Source: Endozoicomonas sp965232255 | Lineage (GTDB): Bacteria > Pseudomonadota > Gammaproteobacteria > Pseudomonadales > Endozoicomonadaceae | Length of the DNA stretch: 64,000 nucleotides | Assembly: GCA_965232255.1 (NCBI GenBank) | Contig: OZ246962.1 | Span: forward strand, 930,001-994,000 | Direction of reading: 5' to 3' | Part shown: piece after piece, positions 53,488 to 62,903 of the stretch | How the letters are laid out: each line of letters starts with the position of its first letter | Position numbering within the stretch: the first letter of the stretch is position 1 | Translations under genes and position numbers: made by a program | Notes under the pieces: generated by a model | Databases searched by the model: none | What the model saw: only the letters and a program-made list of their open reading frames with translations | Told to the model about the DNA's origin: nothing

Positions 53488-54093
53488 ATGAAAAAAGTCA
53501 TTCTCACTGTGTTCATTTCTTTGGGGGTAGTCGGCATCGCCTTTGCCAAGGGTGATGCCGCAGCTGGCCAGAGTAAGGCGACTACCTGTACAGCTTGCCA
53601 CGGCGCTACCGGCATCAGCATGGCGCCCATCTGGCCCAATCTTGCCGGACAGGGTGAACGTTATCTGATCAAACAGATTACGGAGATTAAAGACGGCGTC
53701 CGTTCTGTGCCGGAGATGATGCCTTTTGTTGGCGATCTGACTCAACAGGATATTGCTGACCTGGCCGCGTTTTACGCTAGCCAGAGCGCTCCTCAAGGCT
53801 CAACTGAGGAAAAATATGTGGCCCTTGGCGAAGCGCTCTACCGCGGAGGCGATGCCAAAAAAGGCATTCCGGCCTGCTCTGGTTGCCACTCCCCCACTGG
53901 TAAGGGCAACTACCTTGCTGGCTTCCCACTGCTGGCCGGGCAGAACGCTGATTATCTGGCCAAGCAGCTGCGCGATTTGCGTGAAGGAATTCGCGCCAAT
54001 GATGGCGAGAGCAAGATCATGAGAACCATCGCTGAGAAAATGAGTAATAAGGAAATCGAAGCGGTGTCCAACTACATCAGTGGGCTTCGTTGA
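53488..54093 (+). CDS. Dihaem cytochrome c4
   Basis: 201 residues from ATG 53488, the start of a signal peptide (MKKVILTVFISLGVVGIAFA, cleaved after FA-K or AFA). Two class I haem sites are present: CTACH (34-38) and CSGCH (130-134), with Met ligands likely in EMMPF and KIMR. Cytochrome c4 is a periplasmic electron carrier to terminal oxidases, so it may serve the oxidase built by the first genes of this window. In-frame ATG at 53467 is an alternative start. Confidence 0.93.
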   Translation: MKKVILTVFISLGVVGIAFAKGDAAAGQSKATTCTACHGATGISMAPIWPNLAGQGERYLIKQITEIKDGVRSVPEMMPFVGDLTQQDIADLAAFYASQSAPQGSTEEKYVALGEALYRGGDAKKGIPACSGCHSPTGKGNYLAGFPLLAGQNADYLAKQLRDLREGIRANDGESKIMRTIAEKMSNKEIEAVSNYISGLR

Positions 54094-54129
54094 GGACTTG
54101 CAGCATTGGTGAGGACTTTTAACGGTTAA

Positions 54130-54152
54130 CAGCAGGCGTCCGTGGCCTGCTG
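54130..54152. terminator. Terminator after cytochrome c4
   Basis: Perfect 8-bp arms CAGCAGGC / GCCTGCTG with a 7-base loop, followed by TGGATTTACTT. It lies between the convergent c4 gene and the Lys-rich protein gene. Confidence 0.6.
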
Positions 54153-54161
54153 TGGATTTAC

Positions 54162-54422
54162 TTAATCGTCACTCTGATCTTCATTGAACTCCCGGGCGTT
54201 GCGCTCGGATATTTTCTTCTTTTTGTGCTTGTTTTTCTTGCGAGCCTTGCGCATATCCAGCGATTTGTCTGCTCCCTTTTTATTGCCTGAACGATCGAGA
54301 TAGGGCTTTTGCCCATCTGCAGGATTTGTGCCTTTTTCGGGATTGTCAGTACTGTTGTCGTTACCGCGACCGTAATCAAGGTTGGCCGGGGATGAAGGAT
54401 CGATCCTGAAACCTGAACTCAC
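54162..54422 (-). CDS. Small Lys-rich hypothetical protein
   Basis: 86 residues from GTG 54422, which follows a near-perfect AAGGAGG by seven bases. The N-terminal half is polar (RIDPSSPANLDYGRGNDNST), the middle strongly basic (RKARKKNKHKKKK), and the tail acidic (EFNEDQSDD). No membrane segment or known domain; probably disordered and possibly nucleic-acid binding. The strong ribosome site is the main reason to call it. Confidence 0.5.
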   Translation of the reverse strand: MSSGFRIDPSSPANLDYGRGNDNSTDNPEKGTNPADGQKPYLDRSGNKKGADKSLDMRKARKKNKHKKKKISERNAREFNEDQSDD

Positions 54423-54618
54423 AATGCAGCCTCCTTACTTATTTAACGCATGTCCTAAGTCTACACAATTTTTCTGCCGCGACTGCGCGCCTCAGGTGCG
54501 GATGTGCTAAATACTAGTGTGACTCTGTCACATATCCACAAGCCTGCGACCCCGCCCATGTTGTTTTGTCATGCGTGCGAAGGATGAGCAGTCACAAGCG
54601 TGGTCTTTTGAGCGCTGT

Positions 54619-55506
54619 ATGTTTCGAAAGTCGGTTGCCTGTTTGCTGGTGGCCCTGCAGCTGTTTTTCGCGCCTTACTCTCTGGCCTATCCGGTGCTTA
54701 GCTATTCCGGCCTGGCACAGGGAATGCATTTTTCTCCGGATGATGCCCGCAATGCCCTGTCTCCGGTGATATCACAGCGCGTCTATCTCCATGTTTACCT
54801 GGGAGAAGAGCCTTCTGCTGCCTACATGGACGGTCTGCGCAAAAAAGCCCGCGCCATAGACCCCAAACTCAATGTCGTTACGTTCAACTCTGAAGCCTGT
54901 TATCAACGGGGACAGTGTCGAATATTGATTGGTCCGGTCAGTAAGGCATCCGTTGACTTTTACCAGCAGGCACTCCAAGAGCTTGGGGTTGATAACTTCC
55001 CGATTTTTCTTGCTGATGAGACTGGGCTACCGAACACACTCTCTGGCCAACAAAAACCCAATAGTGATGACAGTGAGCAGAAGCCTTTTGCCTACGCTGA
55101 AACGTTATCAAACATCGCTACTTTGCTCGATGGCGTGGAAAGCGGTACCGAGTTCACCAAGCGATTGAAAAACCACTTGCGCATCGAAAGTGAACAGTTA
55201 CTCCGTTCGACAGTCACTAACCGCTTATCTCAATACGGTACTGCCGGGTTTGACGTGTCGCTGGATTCGAATTTCAGCGTGCAGTCCGCAGCCATTGATC
55301 TGTTAATCCCTTTTGCTAACTACCAGCAGAGCAATGACTGGTCAAGTTGGTTTGTCCAACCGGGCATCGTGATCAACAGACAGGATTTTTATCACCTGAA
55401 ACCTCGCGAGAAGCCCAGTACTTTTAGTGCTGGGAGGGATAGCGACCAGCCTGATAAGGCTGGAAAACTAACTTCTTTTGCCGTCCGCATTTTCGGTATC
55501 TCCTGA
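54619..55506 (+). pseudogene. Inverse autotransporter adhesin, 5' part (interrupted)
   Basis: Starts at ATG 54619 with a signal peptide (MFRKSVACLLVALQLFFAPY...LA); ATG 54571 is an upstream alternative. Native sequence runs to about 55395. A periplasmic N-terminal region (a YLHVYLGEE...RILIGPVSKAS stretch faintly resembles SPOR) leads into the inverse-autotransporter beta-barrel (YGTAGFDVSLDSNFSVQSAA, then WFVQPGIVINRQDFYH). The barrel is then broken by an IS605-type remnant, after which the frame runs 37 codons into the insert and stops at 55506. As it stands the product is a truncated barrel that cannot export an adhesin. Removing 55396-55876 fuses it in frame to the 3' part. Confidence 0.8.
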
Positions 55507-55876
55507 TATTGCGGTTAAAAGGGTAAACGCTATTATTCTCTACAAATTTACGACCGCATTGGCAAACAACCATGCGGCAATCTTCGCTGGCGATGTGAGC
55601 AATGCTCAAAACTCAACTGAAATGTAAAGCCATTGGGCGATCAGTAGAGTTAGATATAGCCAACGAAGCCTACTCCACCCAGACTTGTTCGTGCTTCGGA
55701 GTAACCTCCGACAGCAATCCGAGAGGCAGAACAAGTTTGCGAATAAGAGAATGGACTTGTTCAGAGTACGGAGCTGAACGCCTGCGTGATAATAACGCAG
55801 AAAAGGCCATTCTTGCGGCGGGGCATCGCCGTCTAGCTGTAGGAATCCCGCTCCTTTAGGAGCGGGAGGATGTCAA
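55396..55876. mobile_element. 481-bp non-autonomous IS200/IS605-type remnant
   Basis: Inserted in the adhesin barrel. Left end: GAAACCT, then an 8-bp hairpin CCCAGTAC/GTGCTGGG (55414-55434), AGGGATAGC and a second hairpin CCAGCC/GGCTGG (55446-55463). Inside is a decayed 3' piece of tnpB. Right end: hairpin CCCGCTCC/GGAGCGGG (55847-55866) then AGGATGTCAA. There is no terminal inverted repeat or target duplication, as expected for this family. There is no tnpA. The exact edges are set by restoring the host frame (481 bp); a shift of two bases (55398-55878) also restores it. Confidence 0.8.
55545..55859 (+). pseudogene. tnpB C-terminal fragment, degenerate
   Basis: Pieces in more than one frame match TnpB. 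FTTALANNHAAIFAGDVS precedes a stop, then after a frame change comes NEAYSTQTCSCFG ... LRIREWTCSEYGAERLRD, ending GHRRLAVGIPLL at the stop 55857-55859. The zinc ribbon has lost one Cys (CSEY for CSEC), and the usual HDRDxNAA reads RLRDNNAE. Clearly non-functional. Confidence 0.8.
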
Positions 55877-58800
55877 CAACGACACTTTGTACATGCCGGC
55901 ATTGGCTATCGCAATGCTTGGGATAACACACTCTATGGCTGGAACGCCTTCTATGATTACGACCTGATCAGGCACCACCAGCGTGCCAGCCTGGGCATTG
56001 AATACGCCTGGAGAAATATCTTGCTGGTGGGCAATTACTATTTTCCGTTAAGTGGCTGGCGAGCAAATTCCGATGATTTCCCGCAACTGACGTCTGCAGG
56101 TTGGCTGCAAGCACGACCGGCAAAAGGTCTTGACCTGATCGCTTCGGGCGCATTGCCGCGCTTGCCAGGCTTTTCGGTTAACGCCAGTTATCAACAATTT
56201 TTTGGTAATGACATTGAGGTGAGTAACGGAGATACACCGGTAAGAAATCTCTACCAATCCGCTGTCTCGCTGAATTACCAGCCTTTTCCCTTGCTTACCC
56301 TGAGCATTGGCTATGTCCATGAGAAAGGCGGTGAGCATGGCCTGCGGGGCGGAATTAATCTGGCCTACTATTTTGCCACCCCGCTCAGTGAACAGATCAC
56401 GCGGCCACAATGTGATGGCTTTTCCTTTTTCCCTGCGGTGCAGCTCCATCGGCTGGTGATGAGAGATAACAACATCCGTCTGGAGTATCGCAAACAACAG
56501 ATTGCTACCCAAACGATTGCCTTCGTTACCGATGTGGAACTATTGCCCGTAACAGGCGGGATGACGGCGCAAACTGGCGAAACCAATGGTTATGCTGTTT
56601 CAGCAGTGATTAGAGATCAGTTGGACCAGACCCTCAGTTATCAGGATGTGGTTTTTGCCACCAGCGCTACGGGAGCACAGTTCCAGGATATTGAACTGGT
56701 ATCCGATCAAAACGGCTTTGTCCGAACCCAATTGACCAGTACCGAAGCAGGTCAGATACCCTTTACCATTGCCACTGCCCAAAACACATACCAGGGTGTT
56801 GCGGATTTTATGGCGGCGGATGAGACGGCAGGACTGGAAAATCTGGCATCGGAAATAGACGTAGTAGCAGATGGGGCTTATGCCAACGGTACTTACAGCA
56901 ACACAGTTCGGGTGACATTAACAGATAGTGATAACAATTCCCTGTCGGGCAAAACCATTCAGTTTTCCACCGCCATGGAAGAACTGACCATCTCCCCCCA
57001 AAATGGCGGCATTACTGATGTGCAAGGACAAGCGCTGGCTGATCTTACCACTACTCGAGCAGGCATTTATCCCGTTTCCGCCAGCTTTCAATCACATACG
57101 CTGTCAGAGCAGGTGGTCTTTGTAGCCGATAGCACGACCGCTGACCTCGCCAATACGTTCTCCTCCATAACTCAGACAGGCAGTCCGGCCCTGGCGGATG
57201 GCACCGCAACCATTGTGGTGACCGCTAGCCTCAGAGATGCCTACGACAATCCGGTATCAGGGGAATATGTGACTTTTCAGGATACGTATAATCTGAACAT
57301 CACCCCAGCCAGTACTCTCACCGATGACAACGGACAGGTCATCGCCGAGGTGACGACCAGTTATGCCGATATCTACAACGTTGTCGCCAGTTACAACGGT
57401 AGGGAGCGCGGTATTGATATCCAGTTTCTGGCAAATACTGCCACGGCAGTATTGACGCTGACCGAAACCGGCAGCCCTGCCGAAGCTGGGGATAACTCCG
57501 GCGTAATAGTAACGGCACAGTTGCTGGATGATAACGACAACCCGGTTCGGCATCAGCTGGTAACCTTTCCGGCAGTACCAGACCTTGAGATCACCCCCCT
57601 TAATGATTTGACTGACAAGTATGGTCAGATGCTGGCAGCAGTGAAGAGCAGCACAGCAGGCACTTATACCGTTTCTGGCGCCTATAACGACAACACCGCC
57701 TCTGTGGCTGTGACGTTTATTGCCAGCGCTGCGGAAACCATCAGCTTGGCTGCTACCGCCAATAATGTGATGGCAGATAACGCCACCATTACAGACGTAA
57801 TAGCCACCGTATTGGATCGCAGTGGCAATCCCGTGAGTAATGTGCCGGTCAGTTTCACTGTGCCCGCTGATGCGGGCGCGACTCTGGGAACCACTGGGCC
57901 GGTAATGAGTAATGACAAAGGGTTAGCGAGCACCACTGTGCGCAGTTTACAGTCCGGCATCCTGGTGGTCACCGGCACCATTATTCCGCAGGCGGTAGAG
58001 GTGCAGGCAACCACGGAAATCACATTTGTGGCGGATGAGAGCACTGCAGACTTGAACAATCTCTACTCATCCATTGTGGCAAGTGGCAGCCCTGCGCCAG
58101 CGGATGGCAGTACGAAAATTGTCATTATGGCAACCCTGAAAGATGGTAATAATAACCCGGTATCGGGCGCAGAAATTGCTTTTTCATCAGTATCTGGCCT
58201 GAACCTTGTGCCGCTCAATACCTCAACAAACGACAATGGTCAGATTTTTGCCAATGCCAGTGCCGTCAAGGCTGACATATATCCGGTGACTGCCGTTTAT
58301 AAGGGAGTGCAGCGCTCCATTGACGTGGTGTTTGAAGCCGTGGCTGGCACCGCCGGACTGGACAGACCGGGAGCAGGTTTAACGGTCATCGCGAACGATG
58401 CCCTGGCCGACGGCATAGCCATTAATGCCGTTACTGCGACACTCACCGATGCCAATGGCAATCCGGTGCCAGACCAGCAGATTACCTTTTCGTCAGTGGA
58501 GGGCGTCACTATCACGCCAGACAATGACGGTATTACCAATGCCTATGGTCAGGTTATGGCCGCCATTACCAGTGTGCATGCCGGCGAATATCCGATAACC
58601 GCCAGTTATAATGATCAGTTGCAAATGGTCTCTGTGGATTTTTTGCCGGGAGCGGCAACGTTGATTACGCTGACAGGCGTTACTGGCTCACTGTTGGCAA
58701 ATGACATCGCTACGGCCAATGTTGTAGCCAGCGTAACAGATGCCAATGGCAATAGTGTGAGCGGTGAGACGGTGATCTTCGCGGTACCGGCAGATGCGGG

Positions 58801-60568
58801 TGCTACTCTTGGTACCAATACGCCAATCATCACCAATAGCAATGGTTTAGCCACCACTACCATTCGTGGCAAAAAATCCGGAACAGTAATTGTTACTGCT
58901 AATACACCAGCTGTGGGCGTGCCGGCGTCGACAGCCGTGCAGTTTGTCAGTGATCCGGGAACCGCCGATATTACCAACCCGTTCTCCTCGGTCACAGAAG
59001 TGGGCAGCCCGGCCATGGCCAACGGTGCTGAACAGATTGTCGTGACTGCCACGTTGAAAGACGCCAATGGCAATCCGGTAGCCGGCGAAGCTGTGACATT
59101 TCCTGACGTGGCCGGTTTGACCATTGTCGCACGCAATACTGAAACAAACGTCGATGGTCAGGTTATAGCGGATATTACCAGTATTATGGCCAACACCTAC
59201 GCTGTGTCAGCCAGCTATAAAAACCAGCAGCGATTCATTGATATTATCTTTGAAGCACCCATAGGCACGCCGGACATCACTCATCCCGGCTCCACGCTAA
59301 CTCAAACTGGCAGTCCCGCTTTGGCCAACGGGGTAGCGCAGGTGGTGGTGACTGCCACTCTGTCTGATGAGTACGGCAATCCCATGTCGGGTCACACGAT
59401 CACCTTTCCGCCCGTATCGGGATTGTCCATCACGCCCCGCAACAGTGAAACCAATGAACACGGACAGGTGATTGCCGATGTTACCAGTCTCCGGGCCACG
59501 ACCTATGCAGTCACCGCTCAATTTAGCGACAAATCCCGTTCGGTGGATATTACGTTTACTGGAGACGGCAGCACTGCTGAATTTGGCAATCCTGAAGCCG
59601 GTTTGTCGGTGACGCTGGACAACGCTCCCGCCAATGGTCGTGATGCCAACGTGGTAACAGCCACAATAACGGATGTGAATGGCAATCCTGTAGCTAATGA
59701 GCTGGTAACATTTTCTGTGCCAGACGACAGCGTAATACTAGCTGTAGATAATGGTGGACAAACCAATTCGGCAGGTCAGATCACTGCCAGTCTGCGCAGC
59801 AATCAGGTCGGAACGTATGCAGTATACGCTACTCACAAGGAGAAAAAGTTGGGAGTTAACGTTGCTTTTATTGCGGATGCTGGCAACGCCTCGTTAGATA
59901 ACGTCCATTCCAAGCTGATTGTCACCGTGAATAATGCCACAGTCAGCAGTGACAACTGCGCCAGAATTTCCATAACAGGCGTTTCGCTAGACAATTGTGA
60001 TTACAACCAGATTCAGGTGACTTTGGCGGATCAGATTGGTAACCCGGTACCAAACCAATATATCGCTTTCTCTTCCCCAACGGGCTTGCTGAAAATCCGT
60101 CCGCAACATCAGGGTGTGACGGATGAAAATGGCATACTGATGGTTCAGATCACCAGCGAGAAAGCCGGATCTCACGAGTTGATCGCTTCTTATAAAGGTC
60201 ACGATGGTACATCCACACGTACTGCCACGGTCAATTTTACTAGCGGACCGGCATACAAGGTCGCTCTGCCGCGCACCATAGCCAGGTTGCCCGCTAACAA
60301 TACGGATACGATCAATGTGGTGGCCACGGTAACGGACCAGTTCGGCAATGCGGTTGCTGGCGTGCCGGTCAGCTTCTGTATTTCCGACCTGAAAAGTGCC
60401 GGCATAGGGGTCACGCTGGGGTATATCGGTCCCATTAATAGCAATGCTGCGGGAGAGGCTAGCGTTTCTGTTAGAGGGTCAGAAACAGGTAACGCATCCA
60501 TTGCCGCCCAGATAGCCGAAGGTGAGGAGCGAGTCACCAAAGGAAGCGTAATATTCACCAGCCCGTGA
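55877..60568 (+). pseudogene. Inverse autotransporter adhesin, 3' part: barrel end and about 13 Ig-like repeats
   Basis: Open from 55877 without a plausible start codon or ribosome site. It resumes the barrel (RHFVHAGIGYRNAWDNTLYG, NAFYDYD, then several beta strands up to YYFATPLSEQI). A linker is followed by about 13 repeats of roughly 100 residues of the bacterial Ig-like (Big_1, invasin) type, with the recurring core VVTATLxDxxGNPVxG, then FxxVxGLxITP, TNxxGQVxAxxTS, and YxVxASY. There is no C-terminal lectin-like domain; the protein ends in an Ig repeat (VIFTSP). The joined adhesin would be about 1840 residues. No stop or frameshift interrupts the 4.7 kb, so decay is recent or the gene is still used after excision. 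Confidence 0.8.
56500..60568 (+). repeat. Tandem Big_1-type Ig domain repeats
   Basis: About 13 units of roughly 300 bp. Neighbouring units share phrases such as TGSPALA(D/N)G, DANGNPV, and NGQVIADITS; units 5 and 8 are a second subtype with FxVPADAGATLGT. Divergence is mostly protein-level, so these are older repeats than the crystallin units. Confidence 0.8.
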
Positions 60569-60630
60569 TCTGGCCGATTGATGTGCATTTCGGTGTCAGT
60601 TTTCCTTGGTTCTCAAATAATTTGAACTAT

Positions 60631-60711
60631 CCTGTGCGTGTCCCCCCAAAGTCGCTGTCACTGGCTCTGGGATGTAGCGACAAGCGGGGGTCATGGAGTG
60701 GCTAGCACAGG
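60631..60711 (+). other. Nested inverted repeats after the adhesin gene
   Basis: Three perfect nested pairs: CCTGTGC (60631-60637)/GCACAGG (60705-60711), CCCCC (60643-60647)/GGGGG (60686-60690), and GTCGCT (60651-60656)/AGCGAC (60676-60681). Together they fold the 81 bases into one long stem with internal loops. No T run follows. It precedes the next gene by 76 bp, so it may be a structured leader or a 3' end of the adhesin transcript. Confidence 0.45.
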
Positions 60712-60787
60712 AACGTCAAAGGCCGGGTCACTCGTCCGATTGACAGTCTGGACTGATAGCCTGAGGTTGCTGGAACGCGTTGATGTC

Positions 60788-61282
60788 ATGAGATATTCCT
60801 TCCCACCGGCTCTGTTACTTTTGGTTTGCACTCCCATAACGGTCCCCTTGGCAACGGCTGACGAAGTGCAGCTTGGTGCTTGTGACATGGTTCTCATGGA
60901 AGAGGACGTCGGCTTTGCCAGTGAAACAGCTTCAGCTGCCATCAGTTTCAACCTGAAAAAAGCTGGTTATGAAAGCTGGATTATTACCAGAAATGCAGAA
61001 ACCAATCTGTTGCAGCTTCAGGGTATTTTTGCCAAGAAAGATAAAAGCAATCCGTCGTTTAATCTCCCGATTGGCTCCCGCATTCTGTTCAGTATCCAGC
61101 GCTCATTTGAAGATAACAAACATTGCATTTATTTTAACGTGACAAATACCGGCTCTGTAACAGCCACGGCAACCGGCTGGGGCGCTAATTTTTGGGATGT
61201 TGAGCTGTCACCAGAAGGAGTGGTTGTCGAGGACGAAGCCAGCAGAGTGTCTATCTTAACTGGCTGCTGTCCCTACCCGTGA
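60788..61282 (+). CDS. Secreted protein, unknown
   Basis: 164 residues from ATG 60788, chosen because it starts a signal peptide (MRYSFPPALLLLVCTPITVP...A-DE); the frame opens 50 codons earlier without such sequence. The mature part looks beta-rich, has four cysteines (one near each end and a CC pair close to the C-terminus), and contains CIYFNVTNTGSVTATATGWG. I know no family. An IS200/IS605 element begins 24 bp after its stop. Its place after the adhesin suggests a surface function, by inference only. Confidence 0.55.
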   Translation: MRYSFPPALLLLVCTPITVPLATADEVQLGACDMVLMEEDVGFASETASAAISFNLKKAGYESWIITRNAETNLLQLQGIFAKKDKSNPSFNLPIGSRILFSIQRSFEDNKHCIYFNVTNTGSVTATATGWGANFWDVELSPEGVVVEDEASRVSILTGCCPYP

Positions 61283-61363
61283 TCTTGTCCAGACGGTGGT
61301 TTAACGAAACCTGCGAAATTCTCCATCCATAGCGCGAAGCGTTTGGATGGAGATGGATAGCAG

Positions 61364-61382
61364 GCAGACCGTGGAGGTCTGC
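61364..61382 (-). terminator. Hairpin at the tnpA stop
   Basis: Perfect 7-bp arms GCAGACC / GGTCTGC with a 5-base loop, touching the tnpA stop codon on the minus strand. Confidence 0.45.
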
Positions 61383-61783
61383 TATTTCCCCGGCCTTTCC
61401 TGTTTCTTGATATATTCTTTGAGCACTTCCAATGGCGCACCGCCAGCAGTGATCAAGCAATATGCCCTTGTCCACAGTACCGGCTCCTGGTAGTGCGCTT
61501 TCAGGTGTTGCGAAAACTCTTTCCTGATAAGCCGACTGGTGACCGTTTTCAAGTTGTTGATGAACTTGCTGGGTATTATGTTTGGGTGCATGTCCAGCAT
61601 GAGGTGGATATGATCAGCTTCTCCACTAAACTGATCCAGACTTACCTCCCACTTATCGCCCAATTCACGACAGATGACTTCCAGCCTGTCCAGCATCTGA
61701 GATGTAAAACATTTTTTTCGGTACTTTGTTACTAACACTAAGTGATATTTTAGTTTGTAGAAACAGTGATAATGAGATTTCAT
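61382..61783 (-). CDS. tnpA: IS200/IS605 family Y1 transposase TnpA
   Basis: 133 residues, the full size for this single-strand transposase. The HUH motif is HIH (58-60) in EADHIHLMLD and the catalytic tyrosine is Tyr124 in VLKEYIKKQ; GGAPLEVLKEYI is the usual helix D. It cuts and joins single-stranded element ends at replication forks. No frameshift or missing catalytic residue, so it may be active on this element and possibly on related remnants. Confidence 0.92.
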   Translation of the reverse strand: MKSHYHCFYKLKYHLVLVTKYRKKCFTSQMLDRLEVICRELGDKWEVSLDQFSGEADHIHLMLDMHPNIIPSKFINNLKTVTSRLIRKEFSQHLKAHYQEPVLWTRAYCLITAGGAPLEVLKEYIKKQERPGK

Positions 61784-61820
61784 GTATTGACACTAATGAT
61801 GTTTTTTCTATCATAGCACC

Positions 61821-62795
61821 ATGAAAGCCTACAAATATAGACTCTACCCGAACGCAGAACAGAAAGTGCTGATTGCCAAGCACTTCGGTTGCGCCAGGCA
61901 TGTCTATAACTGGGCCTTGTCTGAAAAGGACAAACACTACAAGGAAACCGGGAAAAGCCTGTCAAAGCGTCAGCTTCAGGATATGGTGGTTGCCAGCAAA
62001 AAAGCCGATAAGGAGTGGCTGACGGAAGTGAATAGCCAAAGCCTGTTGGCTTCACTGGCCAACCTGGACACGGCATTCACTAACTTTTTTCAGGGTCGGG
62101 CGAAATTCCCACGGTTCAAATCAAAATACGCCGGCTGGCAGTCGTTCCAATGCCCGCAGCATGTGACCGTTGATTTCCAACAAGGTCAAATCAATTTGCC
62201 AAAACTCAAGGGAATCAGGGCGAAACTGCATCGCCCTTTTGTTGGCAAGGTAAAAACAGTCACGATCAAGCGCTCCCCTGTCGGAAAATATTTTGCCAGT
62301 GTTTTGGTGGATCATGGTGCCATTGATCCCATACCGTCGTTGATTGAGCCTGAGCACACCGTTGGCCTTGATGTTGGACTGACCGCGTTTCTGATCGACA
62401 GTGAGGGGAACAAAACAGACAATCCCAGGGTGCTAAAGGCATCATTGGCTCGGCTTGCCATTGAGCAAAAGAAATTATCCAGAAGGAAAAAAGGCTCTGG
62501 TAACAGGGCAAAACAGAAACGAATAGTTGCCATCATCCATGAAAAGGTGGCTAACCGTCGTCGTGATTTCATTCATCAGGTAACTGCAACGCTGGCTGGC
62601 AAAAACCACGCATGGCAATGTCCAAGTTGCCATAGGATGAACGACAGGGACATCAACGCCGCCCGGAATATAAGAGATATGGGTTTAGCTGATTCGCTGG
62701 GACACAGCGATTGCATAAAGAGTTCCTCTGTAGATTGCCCTGTCAGCGCAGGTTCTACAGCGAAAGGTGTTGAGTGTTCTCAGCATGGGTCGTAA
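61821..62795 (+). CDS. tnpB: TnpB with internal deletion (probably nuclease-dead)
   Basis: 324 residues against about 370-400 for normal TnpB. The N-terminal RNA/DNA-binding part is normal (MKAYKYRLYPNAEQKVLI). The first RuvC Asp is present (Asp184 in VGLDVGLTAF). After RRRDFIHQVTATLAGKNH (about 263) the sequence jumps to AWQCPSCHRMNDRDINAARN. This removes the segment that holds the second catalytic residue (Glu of VEDL), the bridge region and the first CxxC of the zinc ribbon; the last Asp (NDRD, 275-277) is kept. The join is in frame. TnpB is normally an RNA-guided nuclease that helps keep the element; this copy should not cut DNA. The C-terminal extension resembles others of the family. 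Confidence 0.85.
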   Translation: MKAYKYRLYPNAEQKVLIAKHFGCARHVYNWALSEKDKHYKETGKSLSKRQLQDMVVASKKADKEWLTEVNSQSLLASLANLDTAFTNFFQGRAKFPRFKSKYAGWQSFQCPQHVTVDFQQGQINLPKLKGIRAKLHRPFVGKVKTVTIKRSPVGKYFASVLVDHGAIDPIPSLIEPEHTVGLDVGLTAFLIDSEGNKTDNPRVLKASLARLAIEQKKLSRRKKGSGNRAKQKRIVAIIHEKVANRRRDFIHQVTATLAGKNHAWQCPSCHRMNDRDINAARNIRDMGLADSLGHSDCIKSSSVDCPVSAGSTAKGVECSQHGS

Positions 62796-62796
62796 G

Positions 62797-62844
62797 AAGC
62801 CCCCACTATAGCCGCCTAGCGGCTTAGTGGTGGGAGTATGTCAA
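62797..62844 (+). ncRNA. Possible omega-RNA 3' scaffold at the element right end
   Basis: In IS200/IS605 elements the RNA guide for TnpB is made from the 3' end of tnpB and the right-end hairpin, with the guide read from flanking DNA. The right-end hairpin here is intact and ends in TATGTCAA, so a guide would begin at about 62845 (ACGGTCACTG...). Expression is not shown; with a deleted TnpB its use is doubtful. Confidence 0.3.
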
Positions 62845-62903
62845 ACGGTCACTGCGCCCTGTAGCTCGCCTGTGCGGTGCTTAGCGTTGCTTACACAAGG
62901 TGC

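Larger units (their letters stand above)
61306..62844. mobile_element. IS200/IS605-family element with divergent tnpA and tnpB
   Basis: Begins just after TTTAAC (61300-61305), the type of short target the family inserts behind. Left end: GAAACCTGCGA, hairpin CTCCATCCA/TGGATGGAG (61321-61352), then ATGGATAGC. Right end: imperfect hairpin CCACTA..GCCGC-CTA-GCGGC..TAGTGG (62803-62830), then GGGAGTATGTCAA. Left GAAACC..GGATAGC and right GGGAG.ATGTCAA are shared with the 481-bp remnant in the adhesin, though the hairpin sequences differ. No inverted repeats or target duplication. It contains an intact tnpA and an internally deleted tnpB. Confidence 0.85.

Noticed and set aside
62845..62903. tRNA-like GTAGCTCGCC sequence after the IS element
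   Set aside because: No cloverleaf, TTC loop or acceptor stem can be drawn around it.
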